A stretch of 64,000 bases of DNA from Candidatus Obscuribacter phosphatis. Lineage in GTDB: Bacteria > Cyanobacteriota > Vampirovibrionia > Obscuribacterales > Obscuribacteraceae. Location of the stretch: the NCBI GenBank assembly GCA_001899315.1, contig MOYA01000005.1, positions 171,994 through 235,993 on the forward strand, given 5' to 3'. The notes beneath the pieces were generated by a model, which saw nothing but the letters and a program-made list of their open reading frames with translations, made no database searches and was not told where the DNA came from. The position numbers were made by a program, and so were the translations under genes. This document shows, piece after piece, positions 1-7,466 of this stretch (positions are counted from its first letter, which is position 1; every line of letters begins with the position of its first letter).

Positions 1-2
1 CC

Positions 3-977
3 GACAGAATCTTCATCTCGTCCGGTGCCAACCTGGATGCAGAGGAAAGTCTGATTGCAACGGCTGCGGCAAAGGGTCTCCAACCGACCCAAATCCACTG
101 CACGTCCAGACTGACTGGTCCGCTGCGCCTGGTGAAATCGCCGGAAGAACAGAAGGTGATGGAGCGAAGCGCCTCTATCGGTACCCATGCCCACAACGCA
201 GCCATGCTGCAATGTCATCCGGGTATGACCGAGAATCAGCTGCGCGCCTGCCTCGAATACATCTTCGTCATGAACGGCGCCTCTGCCCCCGCTTACAGCG
301 TCATCGTTGCCGGTGGCGAAAATGCCTACGTGCTGCATCATCCCGCCGACGACACCATCCTCGCCGATGGCGACCTCGTTTTGGTCGATGCCGGCTGCGA
401 ATATCTGGGCTATGCCAGCGACATCACCCGCACCTATCCGGTGAACGGTGTTTTCAGCCCGGCCCAGAAAGAGATCTATGAACTGGTCCTCGCGGCTCAA
501 AAGGCTGCTATCGCCGCAGTCAAACCTGGCATCACCTGGTCCGAGTTGGAAGCAGTCGTCGAAGACATCCTGACCAAGGGGCTCAAGAAACTGGGCTTCA
601 GAGGTCAGAAAGCCGGTGACTACATGCCTCATACGCTTGGGCACTGGCTGGGTATGGATGTACACGATGTGGGCAGCTACGAGACCGGCAAGGGCAAAGC
701 CAAAGCCGAACGCGCTCTGCAGCCGGGCATGGTGATCACAATCGAACCGGGGCTCTACATCAGCAAGAGCGATGAGCGCGCCCCCGAAAAGTACAGAGGC
801 ATCAGCGTGCGCATCGAAGACGACCTGCTCGTCACCGCTGACGGTGCCACGGTACTGACCCAAAGCGCCTTCAAAGAGCCTGCCGACATCGAAGAGATGA
901 TGAAGGTCGGCAAAGGAATGCGCGAAGAACTGGGTGAAGGTCAGCTCGTGGTGCCGCCGCGCATCCGCGACTGCTAA
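3..977 (+). CDS. pepP: Xaa-Pro aminopeptidase, M24 family (5' end missing)
   Basis: The reading frame is open from the window edge to the TAA at 975-977, so the gene starts upstream and about 324 residues are visible. It is a pita-bread M24 metallopeptidase that removes N-terminal residues preceding proline. All five metal ligands are recognisable: Asp in VDAGCEY, Asp in SDITRTYP, His in HTLGHWLGMDVHD, Glu in TIEPGLYI and Glu in VRIEDD. The HDVG stretch and the final RIEDD are typical of aminopeptidase P rather than methionine aminopeptidase. The visible part before the catalytic domain fits the end of the creatinase-type N-terminal domain. A hairpin at 990-1025 follows. Family assignment is secure; prolidase versus aminopeptidase P specificity is less so. 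Confidence 0.9.
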   Translation, partial: DRIFISSGANLDAEESLIATAAAKGLQPTQIHCTSRLTGPLRLVKSPEEQKVMERSASIGTHAHNAAMLQCHPGMTENQLRACLEYIFVMNGASAPAYSVIVAGGENAYVLHHPADDTILADGDLVLVDAGCEYLGYASDITRTYPVNGVFSPAQKEIYELVLAAQKAAIAAVKPGITWSELEAVVEDILTKGLKKLGFRGQKAGDYMPHTLGHWLGMDVHDVGSYETGKGKAKAERALQPGMVITIEPGLYISKSDERAPEKYRGISVRIEDDLLVTADGATVLTQSAFKEPADIEEMMKVGKGMREELGEGQLVVPPRIRDC

Positions 978-989
978 GCCCAAACCGCA

Positions 990-1025
990 AAAGAGCAGCC
1001 GCAGGTTCTCCTGTGGCTGCTCTTT
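990..1025 (+). terminator. Intrinsic terminator-like hairpin after the M24 peptidase
   Basis: AAAGAGCAGCC at 990-1000 pairs with GGCTGCTCTTT at 1015-1025, with further CAG/CTG pairing inside. A short T-rich run (GCCTTTTC) follows. It separates the peptidase from the small gene starting at 1058. Confidence 0.7.
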
Positions 1026-1057
1026 GCCTTTTCAACAAATCGACAAGGAGAAGAAAA

Positions 1058-1255
1058 ATGACCGAGAAGCATAGCCGCTTGGCTTCACTACTCAGTCAAA
1101 TGGACATTCCCGAAGGCAGGCGCAGTCTGGAAGCTCTGCAAGAGCCTCAGCATCTGCGCTGGCTGTCTCGCAACATGTTCATCCGCAACAGCAATCACCC
1201 GTCTTTCCACGAGGCTGACACGCTTCTGCGTGAACTGCTTCGACAGACGAAGTAA
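1058..1255 (+). CDS. Small hypothetical protein (65 aa)
   Basis: The ATG at 1058 is chosen because AAGGAG at 1045-1050 sits seven bases ahead; a longer version from 1013 would start inside the upstream terminator. The protein is soluble and charged (SRLASLLSQMDIPEGRR at the front, LLRELLRQTK at the end), predicted helical, with no membrane segment. It precedes the receiver-domain gene at 1298 by 42 bases and probably shares its transcript. I do not recognise the family and assign no function. Confidence 0.65.
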   Translation: MTEKHSRLASLLSQMDIPEGRRSLEALQEPQHLRWLSRNMFIRNSNHPSFHEADTLLRELLRQTK

Positions 1256-1297
1256 GTCAAACGTGCCCAAGGCACAAAATCAATAGGAGCAACTACC

Positions 1298-1813
1298 ATG
1301 AAAGTACTAGTCATAGAAGACTCGCTGGCCATGGGCAAAGCCCTCAGCGAGATTCTGATTCGACAGGGTCATCAAGTCACCTGGCTCACCGGAGTCAAGA
1401 CCCTGGAACCCCTAGTTGGCACCGTACACGGTGGCAACGACTTGAGCCTCAACTTCGACGACTTCGACTTTCTCATCGAAGACGGCGAACTGAAGGGTTC
1501 AGCTTACCAAGGCGTGGAAATCGTCAACCATGCCAGTGCGCTTCTGCACTGCATCGGCTTCAGTTCTCAACCGGAGTTCAATCAGAAGATGGTGAACAAT
1601 GGCGCCGTTTTCGGAGCCAAGAAGCCTGTCCTCTTGGTTGCGCTGGAAGCCGGCGTGCTCAAGCTCGAAGAAGCCGTAGCGCAGCAAAAGGAAATCAGCC
1701 TGCTGCTTGCCGACTACGACCAGACCATGCCCAAGAATCCCCAGTTCTCTCAACCCTGGCAGCGCGTCGAACAACGCCTGCGGGAACTGATGAAGGAAGA
1801 ATTCGGGATTTAA
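1298..1813 (+). CDS. CheY-like receiver-domain protein
   Basis: The start ATAGGAGCAACTACC-ATG has a good Shine-Dalgarno site. The N-terminus MKVLVIEDSLAMGKAL has the beta1 strand and acidic pocket (E7 D8) of response-regulator receivers, followed by HQVTWLTG as beta2. The middle is divergent: around DFDFLIEDGELKGS the usual phospho-acceptor Asp is plausible but cannot be fixed, and AKKPVLLVAL resembles the beta5 region with its Lys. At 171 residues it has one domain plus a helical C-terminus and no DNA-binding domain. It may be a degenerate receiver acting by protein contact. No histidine kinase is nearby. It ends at a strong terminator. Confidence 0.65.
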   Translation: MKVLVIEDSLAMGKALSEILIRQGHQVTWLTGVKTLEPLVGTVHGGNDLSLNFDDFDFLIEDGELKGSAYQGVEIVNHASALLHCIGFSSQPEFNQKMVNNGAVFGAKKPVLLVALEAGVLKLEEAVAQQKEISLLLADYDQTMPKNPQFSQPWQRVEQRLRELMKEEFGI

Positions 1814-1850
1814 GGAGACGACATGGAAACAAGTTACGGCTTAGGCCGAC

Positions 1851-1895
1851 GAAGGCGTTGCGGTTGATTCTATCAAACCCGCAACGTCTTCTTTT
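1851..1895 (+). terminator. Intrinsic terminator
   Basis: GAAGGCGTTGCGG at 1851-1863 pairs with CCGCAACGTCTTC at 1879-1891 (13 pairs including one G.T), followed by TTTT. It ends the transcript of the receiver-domain gene. Confidence 0.75.
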
Positions 1896-1963
1896 CGGCA
1901 AATTCTACTCTATAGCATAGTATTCAAGGTTCAAATGAACATGCCAGGGCTCGAAACACGCCT

Positions 1964-2827
1964 TTAGTCGTACAAGGCTCTGAAAACTCTGTTTTTAAAT
2001 TTTAGCTCTTCGGCTCGATCAGCTCTCGCCTTTTCTTTCAGCCCAAGCCTTTCAAAAACAGCCGCCCGAGCCCCGTAAAGTTCAGTCATTGTTTGCCGAT
2101 CTAATTGTTCACCGTGTCTTTTGATATCGGCCTTGCCTTGTTCAATCGCCACTGTTAATGACCGTTCCGCCCCCTGCCAATCACCTTTCAAGCCAAGCGC
2201 CTTGCCCTTCAACAGGCCAACCTCTAGTTTGCGACGCTCACAATCTTTAAGCAAAGTAAGTTCTTTCAAGGCAGCATCGGGCTGCTTCAACAGCAAGAAT
2301 ATTTTGGCCTTGTTCTCATGCAAGTTCTCGCGGTCGACCGGTCCAACGCCAATATCTTTAGTATTCAAAAGCCGATCGTACAATTCAGGAATTTTGTCGT
2401 ATTGCTTGAGGTCCTGATATATGAGCGACTTCTGATAGAGCGCCTGCGCCATGGCATGACGGTCATTGAGAGCCTGTACTTTATCAAGGTCGGCAATAGC
2501 ATCGCTATACCGCCGCTCCATAGCCAGTCCGTAGGCTCGCCCGGTTAGGGCATCGCCAAGCTTTCCATTAAGCGCGAGAGCACGATTGTAGTCCTTTATA
2601 GCTTCCTCGCTCTCACCAGCTGAAAGATAAGCCTGACCACGATCGCAAAATGCTTGCGCATCCAAAGAATTACGCCTGATGCGTTCATTCAACTGGTCCA
2701 TAGTCTGAGAAGGAGGCTTGATTCTATATGCTTTGCATTCAAAGCCTAGGACCGGCAAAAGCCCAGCTTCAGCTGCAAGAACGCCAAAACAAAAGACTAA
2801 CAAGCTCTTCTTCAACCAGTATTCCAC
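1964..2827 (-). CDS. Secreted or periplasmic TPR protein
   Basis: The protein has 287 residues. It starts with GTG at 2827, without a clear Shine-Dalgarno site, so the start is uncertain. The N-terminus KKSLLVFCFGVLAAEAG is a signal-peptide-like hydrophobic stretch after two lysines. From about residue 55 several tetratricopeptide repeats follow, visible as AQAFCDRGQAYLSAGESEEA, ALTGRAYGLAMERRYSDAIADL and ALYQKSLIYQDLKQYDKIPEL. TPRs form protein-binding superhelices; the partner is unknown. It is convergent with the receiver gene and separated from it by a terminator. TPR assignment is firm, location is inferred. Confidence 0.8.
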   Translation of the reverse strand: MEYWLKKSLLVFCFGVLAAEAGLLPVLGFECKAYRIKPPSQTMDQLNERIRRNSLDAQAFCDRGQAYLSAGESEEAIKDYNRALALNGKLGDALTGRAYGLAMERRYSDAIADLDKVQALNDRHAMAQALYQKSLIYQDLKQYDKIPELYDRLLNTKDIGVGPVDRENLHENKAKIFLLLKQPDAALKELTLLKDCERRKLEVGLLKGKALGLKGDWQGAERSLTVAIEQGKADIKRHGEQLDRQTMTELYGARAAVFERLGLKEKARADRAEELKFKNRVFRALYD

Positions 2828-2994
2828 GCCGACATTGTACCCACTTTCGATTATCTTCCCGCCTCAAAGAGAAATCGGTAGATTGACCGATGCCTAAACC
2901 ATGCGAATGCCCGATGTCTGAGTCGAACTAGCGGACCTATGATGAAAATACCAAGGGCGGCATTGAGCCCAAACCCCGAAGGAGAAAGCAGACA

Positions 2995-3516
2995 ATGAGA
3001 AAATCAACTAAACGAAATAATCAACGTGGGCGCTCCAAAGGACAAGGCTTGACCGAATATGCAGGTATGTTGGCTTTTGTAGCCATCCTCGGCGCCATGG
3101 CCTTCAGCATGGTTGGAAAGCAAGCTTCAGCTATCAGTGACTTGGGAAGCGCTTGCACCCAGCAACTAAACTTAGCCGCCGCAGCCGGCGGTAATCCCTA
3201 TGGCGGATCTAGCTCTGATTCGGGCTCTGGCTCTAGTTCAAGCTCGAATTCAGGCTCTGGCTCTAGTGCTAGCTCTAGCTCGGGTTCTAGCTCTAACTCA
3301 GGTTCTAGCTCTAGCTCGGGTTCTAGTTCTAACTCGGGTTCTAGCTCGAATTCAGGCAACGGCAACAGCGGTAACGGTAACGGCAACAGCGGTAACGGTA
3401 ACGGTAACGGCAACAGCGGCAACGGCAACAGCGGCAACGGCAACAGCGGTAACGGCAACAGCGGCAACGGCAACAATGGCAACAATGGCAATGGTTGGGC
3501 TTACGGCCGCAACTAA
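2995..3516 (+). CDS. Flp-type (class IVb) prepilin with long low-complexity tail
   Basis: The protein has 173 residues; AAGGAG precedes the ATG. The N-terminus is basic (RKSTKRNNQRGRSKG), then QGLTEYAGMLAFVAILGAM. Cleavage after Gly16 would give a mature protein with Glu at +5 and Tyr at +6, the signature of Flp/TadE-family pilins processed by a TadV/PilD-like peptidase. One hydrophobic helix follows. After about residue 70 the chain becomes a Ser/Gly tract and then an Asn/Gly/Ser tract to the end. No tad assembly genes lie nearby, so this is an orphan pilin or pseudopilin. The tail is much longer than usual for Flp pilins and may be surface-exposed. A bidirectional terminator follows. Confidence 0.75.
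   Translation: MRKSTKRNNQRGRSKGQGLTEYAGMLAFVAILGAMAFSMVGKQASAISDLGSACTQQLNLAAAAGGNPYGGSSSDSGSGSSSSSNSGSGSSASSSSGSSSNSGSSSSSGSSSNSGSSSNSGNGNSGNGNGNSGNGNGNGNSGNGNSGNGNSGNGNSGNGNNGNNGNGWAYGRN
3210..3495 (+). repeat. In-frame coding microsatellite (Ser-Gly then Asn-Gly)
   Basis: From about 3210 to 3355 the DNA repeats GGCTCTGGCTCTAG-type units. From about 3357 to 3495 it changes to GGCAACAGCGGTAAC-type units. All stay in frame, in blocks of 6, 12 or 18 bases. Such tracts expand and contract by slippage, so length variation between strains is expected. Confidence 0.9.
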
Positions 3517-3695
3517 GTGATTACAGACGGACAAAAGCAACGCACGAAGAAAAGAAGAGGATCAAAAAGTAGTTAAAGAAGCTAAAGTCCTTAATGTGCA
3601 AAAGTGCTTAAAGTACAAAAAGCTCAAAAAGCTCAAAAAGCACTGAAAATCTGAGAATCTGGAAAATCTTGAAAGCACTGAAACAACAAAAGCCC

Positions 3696-3737
3696 AAGAT
3701 AAAAGGGAGGAGCGACTAGCGCTCCTCCCCTTATCTT
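3696..3737. terminator. Bidirectional terminator between convergent genes
   Basis: GGGAGGAGCG at 3705-3714 pairs with CGCTCCTCCC at 3720-3729 around ACTAG. Flanking AAGATAA (3696-3702) and TTATCTT (3731-3737) extend the stem. It can end both the pilin transcript and the minus-strand membrane protein transcript. The gap before it (3520-3695) is A-rich with repeated AAAGCTCAA-like words and no gene. Confidence 0.8.
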
Positions 3738-3756
3738 GTCAGCTCAAGACGAAAGC

Positions 3757-5709
3757 TTACTTGTCGTCTTTCGAGCCAAAGACGTGGCGTACCACAGTCA
3801 TGGCTGCTTCCCAGGCTTCATCGACCATCTGCGAAGCGCGACGCCAGTAAGGCAGCATCGAAGCTTCGATGGCGCGATAGGCACGCACCACCATGTTCCA
3901 GAAGGCTTCCACAAAGCCAAAGAAGAAGTTGTGGATGCCGATGACCAGGGGCGCCAGCCAGGCGTCCACGCGCACAGCATTGAGCACGGCGCGCGCCACC
4001 ACGTAGACCAGCGGAAAACCGATGAAGCCGGTGGCAAGCGCGGCGGCAACGAAACCACCGATACCCCACCAGTAGCTCTCGGCGAAGCGGTCGTAAGCAG
4101 CCACGCCGGCGTAGAGACCGACCGAGATGGCCACGAGCGTGCCGATCAAGGTGTTCTGATAGCGGGCCAAAAGCTTGCCGCCCAAGAGATAAACCGCCAC
4201 CGAGACCAATACCACCGTGACCAGCGAAGTCACTGGGGTGAAGGAGAGCAGCACCATCAGCTTAGTGACGCCGACAACCGTGGCAACCGTAGCGGCCAGG
4301 TTGGTGACGTGAGCAAAGAAGGGCGCGTAGCAGGTATTGTCTCCATAAGTGCGCGAGAAGGCGCTGAAGATCTCGTCGGCGAGCGTGCGATAGGTGCTCA
4401 CCAAGAAAGGACCAAGCCAGCCGGCCAAGAGCGGTCGCAGAACCGCGCGCGCCAGATTGTAGACAACCGGATAGACGATCAGCGATACCAACAGCATGCT
4501 GACCACGCCGATGACGAGACGCAAGACCAATCCGTCACCGATATAGGCAAGCAAATAGCCGTTCACCGTGCTATTGAAGCCCACCAGATAGACGATACCA
4601 GCCAGATTGCCGATGAAGGCAAGCACACCGAACTCACAGACAGTGAGCGCACCGCCGATGATGAGATAGGAAGCAAGCACCGCCAAGCTTGTGGCCAGGA
4701 CATTGGGCACCAGGGTGTAACCCTCGCCGCCCAGATAACCCCAAGTGGCATAGCCGACTGCGCAGGCCACAGCGATGTTCACTGTCTGCTTGAGCAGACC
4801 GACATAGTTACTGTCCCGGTCGGCATAGGCAGTTTCGAGCAGGTCACCGAAGGTCTTGAAGAAATTGCGCAGCAGGCTGTCGATCAGCTCGCCGATGGGG
4901 CGCAACACCCGGGTGAGGAAGAGGTGCGCGAGGGGGAAGACGTAGGCGACGAAGACAATCACCACGGCAGCCTGCATGGCCCAGACCGTCCAGGAAGGAA
5001 GCCCATAGCTGCCCGCAATTGACTCGAGAGCGGCGGTGTAGTGATGAGCGAGGTAGCCACCACTGGCAAGGGCAATGAAGGGCACACCAGCCTGGGAGAT
5101 GAGCAAATTGGCCAGGGCGCCGGCGATGAAGGAGAGGATACCCGCACCAGCGATGGACAGAGCCCAACCCACCAGCCAGAAGAATCCGCTTTCCCAACCC
5201 AGTTTGGTCTGAATTCCCGAAGCCAGATTGAAGAAGAGCACCACGGCAGCGATTGTCGCTACCAGATGGGCGAGCTTGACCAGCAGATTTGAGAGCCAAG
5301 GCGAAAAGCCATACTTGTTGGCGCTGCGTTCACCGGCTTGCGGCACGCGGTCCCAGAGCTTGCGCCCAACCTTGAATGACCACTGAAAGAGGGCCAGATA
5401 GGTGAGCGGGTAGAGATAGTAGTAGGTGGCGAACAGTGAGAGAAGACCGAAGGGCAGCCACCAGAGAAGGTCGAGACCAAGCTGCCAGCCCAGATGATGG
5501 CCGACGGCGATACCGGCGACGACAGACAGACCGGCGCCAAAGAGCCATGAAAGCGCGCCGGCTTTGGCGTAGGCTTCCTTGGTCAACCACTTCGCCGGTT
5601 TGATAAACGACATCGCCACCAGTGCGATGACAATGGCCAGCCAGGCAAGCGGATTGTTGCCCACTGCCTTCAATTTCGATTGCAAACTTTCGTTGTCTTG
5701 ATTGCTCAT
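3757..5709 (-). CDS. Large polytopic membrane protein, unknown function
   Basis: The protein has 650 residues. I use the ATG at 5709 (MSNQDNESLQ), which has GAGGG upstream at good spacing; the in-frame ATG five codons earlier has none. After a short polar N-terminus there are roughly a dozen hydrophobic segments, e.g. LAWLAIVIALVAMSF, ATIAAVVLFFNLASG, AVVIVFVAYVFPLAHLF and LVTVVLVSVAVYLLGGKLL, separated by short loops with Gly and Tyr. The C-terminus is soluble (MVDEAWEAAMTVVRHVFGSKDDK). No transporter motif is recognised. Some segments look internally similar (YVFPLAHLFLTRVLRPI, VYNLARAVLRPLLAGW, YVVARAVLNAVRVDAW), suggesting a repeated helical module. Codon bias is strong, implying good expression. 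Confidence 0.8.
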   Translation of the reverse strand: MSNQDNESLQSKLKAVGNNPLAWLAIVIALVAMSFIKPAKWLTKEAYAKAGALSWLFGAGLSVVAGIAVGHHLGWQLGLDLLWWLPFGLLSLFATYYYLYPLTYLALFQWSFKVGRKLWDRVPQAGERSANKYGFSPWLSNLLVKLAHLVATIAAVVLFFNLASGIQTKLGWESGFFWLVGWALSIAGAGILSFIAGALANLLISQAGVPFIALASGGYLAHHYTAALESIAGSYGLPSWTVWAMQAAVVIVFVAYVFPLAHLFLTRVLRPIGELIDSLLRNFFKTFGDLLETAYADRDSNYVGLLKQTVNIAVACAVGYATWGYLGGEGYTLVPNVLATSLAVLASYLIIGGALTVCEFGVLAFIGNLAGIVYLVGFNSTVNGYLLAYIGDGLVLRLVIGVVSMLLVSLIVYPVVYNLARAVLRPLLAGWLGPFLVSTYRTLADEIFSAFSRTYGDNTCYAPFFAHVTNLAATVATVVGVTKLMVLLSFTPVTSLVTVVLVSVAVYLLGGKLLARYQNTLIGTLVAISVGLYAGVAAYDRFAESYWWGIGGFVAAALATGFIGFPLVYVVARAVLNAVRVDAWLAPLVIGIHNFFFGFVEAFWNMVVRAYRAIEASMLPYWRRASQMVDEAWEAAMTVVRHVFGSKDDK

Positions 5710-5762
5710 ATTTCCCTCATGCAAGGGTTAGTCCTGCCCAGTCCTCGGAAAATGCGAGGAAA

Positions 5763-6178
5763 TACACTAGAGCGCTGTATGCAGGATGTTGACCACGCCC
5801 GACTTAACCAACACATCTGCTACACCGGCTGCTGAAATTGCAGGTGTAGTGCTCTGATAGATGTGGTGGAGTGGAAGTTTGGTTATTCAGCTCAAAGTCG
5901 GAAGAAACGGTGGACCTTGAGCCTACGAAAGAAAGTGAAGAGACAACCACAATTGCTGCGTTCTTTATCTTTTTAATTGGTTGTAAGATTTGAATCTTTC
6001 CCAATCAAAAGATGCAAAACCCTTTGTGCGCAGGGTTCTTAAACAGGCAAAGCAATCTTAGTCTCTACTCAGAAAAAGCCAGATCACTTTTCTAATGCTA
6101 GTTTAGCTACGCTAGACTCTGAATTTGCCCAAGTTTTTCTAGAGTTCTGCTAGATTTCTTCGAGTTCGCCCACTTTAC
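5763..6178. other. Intergenic region without a convincing gene
   Basis: This holds a hairpin with CTACACC (5820-5826) pairing GGTGTAG (5843-5849), then AT-rich sequence containing TCTAGA/CTAGATT-like words near 6100-6160. The only open frame (66 codons, minus strand) lacks a ribosome binding site and coding bias. Confidence 0.5.
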
Positions 6179-6427
6179 TCAAATATAGAAACCCATCAAA
6201 GCCAGCTTTGTGTGCGAAAACTGCGAACAAAAGTGAATAGCAACAAAAGTGACCACAGTATAAACAGTTAGGGCACGTAGCTCTGGTACAAACTGTTTAA
6301 GCGGCGAAAACCCACCGCCATCACCGAGAAACATCAAGGCAATTATTGAACAGGCAAAATTCATCAACCAGGAAAGCAGAAATGCGCATCCGATCGCTTC
6401 CAACAAGGCTAGTAATATTCCGTCCAT
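6179..6427 (-). CDS. Small membrane protein (82 aa)
   Basis: The start is taken as the ATG at 6427 (MDGILLALLEAIG), preceded by a G-rich GGGGGCGGG; an in-frame ATG six codons upstream is possible. There are two hydrophobic helices (ILLALLEAIGCAFLLSWLM and TVYTVVTFVAIHF) linked by SIIALMFLGDGGG. No family is recognised. It stands alone between a site-2 protease transcript and a large membrane-protein gene. Its coding nature rests on the clean hydrophobic pattern. Confidence 0.5.
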   Translation of the reverse strand: MDGILLALLEAIGCAFLLSWLMNFACSIIALMFLGDGGGFSPLKQFVPELRALTVYTVVTFVAIHFCSQFSHTKLALMGFYI

Positions 6428-6494
6428 AAACCCGCCCCCATGCAACTATTTTGATCTTAGAAGGGCTAACTAAAAACTGTAAATTGACGGAAAT

Positions 6495-6516
6495 GCATAC
6501 ACTAAAACGTGTATGC
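6495..6516. other. Palindromic hairpin upstream of the small membrane-protein gene
   Basis: GCATACAC at 6495-6502 pairs perfectly with GTGTATGC at 6509-6516 around TAAAAC. It lies about 70 bases upstream of the minus-strand start at 6427. It could be an operator, a leader hairpin or a weak terminator. Confidence 0.4.
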
Positions 6517-6631
6517 CGCTACTGACTGGGCTAAGGGAAGAGCGACAAAACCCGCATTATAGCCAGATTTATCGCCTATCACGATTTGATATAGTATAAC
6601 ACAAACAAGAAAAACAAAAACTGAAAGAAGG

Positions 6632-6671
6632 ATGCGCCGCCCTCGAATCAAAGTCGAATCGAGAGCGGCGT
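6632..6671 (-). terminator. Terminator of the site-2 protease gene
   Basis: On the minus strand CGCCGCTCTCGA pairs with TCGAGGGCGGCG (one or two imperfect pairs). The sequence then runs into CCTTCTTTCAGTTTTTG, a T-rich tail typical of intrinsic termination. Confidence 0.7.
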
Positions 6672-6687
6672 ATCAGGAACCAACTGT

Positions 6688-7386
6688 TCAGCGTGCCCCC
6701 AGCAAAATCGCCAGGTTGACGGCCAAAGCCGGGTTGGCGTAAATCGCATAGAGAGCAGCACCGGTCAGTAGATAGAAGAAGAAGTGGGAGAAGCGCCAGC
6801 TGCCTGCGAAGTACGCCGGCTCAAGCTTGCGTGCCTGATTGCGAACCGCAATCGACTGTAATGCGCCGAGAGCGATTACAGCCCCGAACACCAGATTGAA
6901 GGCGCTGACCTGGTAGAGCATCCAGAAGACGATCGCAAAAACAAAGGCACCGAAGATCCAGGCGAAACGCCCGAAACTCTGCCCTAGAGCGCCACCGTCC
7001 AGAGGATCCAGGGGGATGAGGTTGATCAGGTTGAGAAACACACCAAACAGCCCGACCTCGAACATTGCCGGCAGAGACAGCCAAAAACCAACTGCCATGG
7101 TGGCAATGCTGGCTAAGCCGCCCACGAGAGGTCCAGCGAGCTTGATATAGGTTTCGTCTGCGAGTGACTTCACCCCAGACACTTCCACAAAAGCACCCAC
7201 CGGAGTGAACTCAGGCAATGAAGCCTTGAGCCCAAGCCGACGAGCAGCAATCATGTGTCCGACTTCATGAACGGTGATCAAGGCAATCACGCCCAGACCC
7301 ATCGTCCACGAACCCATAAAGAAAGACCAGATGCCGAGGCTGAATGCCAGCATCGACATCTTCCAGATGAGGCTGGATTTGTTCAT
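6688..7386 (-). CDS. Site-2 protease family (M50) intramembrane metalloprotease
   Basis: The protein has 232 residues with six or so hydrophobic helices. ITVHEVGHMIAARRLG carries the HExxH zinc motif (about residues 41-45), and NLIPLDPLDGG carries the second conserved Asp-Gly motif of M50 proteases. It therefore probably cleaves membrane-anchored substrates such as anti-sigma factors or signal peptides. There is no PDZ insert, so it belongs with the short SpoIVFB/Rip3-like group. The start follows CAGAAGGAAATTAGA-ATG. The leader between this gene and the GH15-like gene carries an inverted repeat (GAGCGGCGAC near 7410 with GCCGCCGCTC near 7450). Confidence 0.88.
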   Translation of the reverse strand: MNKSSLIWKMSMLAFSLGIWSFFMGSWTMGLGVIALITVHEVGHMIAARRLGLKASLPEFTPVGAFVEVSGVKSLADETYIKLAGPLVGGLASIATMAVGFWLSLPAMFEVGLFGVFLNLINLIPLDPLDGGALGQSFGRFAWIFGAFVFAIVFWMLYQVSAFNLVFGAVIALGALQSIAVRNQARKLEPAYFAGSWRFSHFFFYLLTGAALYAIYANPALAVNLAILLGAR

Positions 7387-7466
7387 TCTAATTTCCTTCT
7401 GAAAGGAAAGAGCGGCGACTGCTTTGTCAGTATCAGAACCGACTCACAGCCGCCGCTCCCCCAACT

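Noticed and set aside
1823-1867. 14-codon open frame after AAGGAG, running into a terminator
   Set aside because: It resembles a leader peptide, but no gene follows in the same direction and its end lies in the terminator stem of the receiver gene.
5804-6004. 66-codon minus-strand frame
   Set aside because: No ribosome binding site and no coding bias; overlaps a hairpin.
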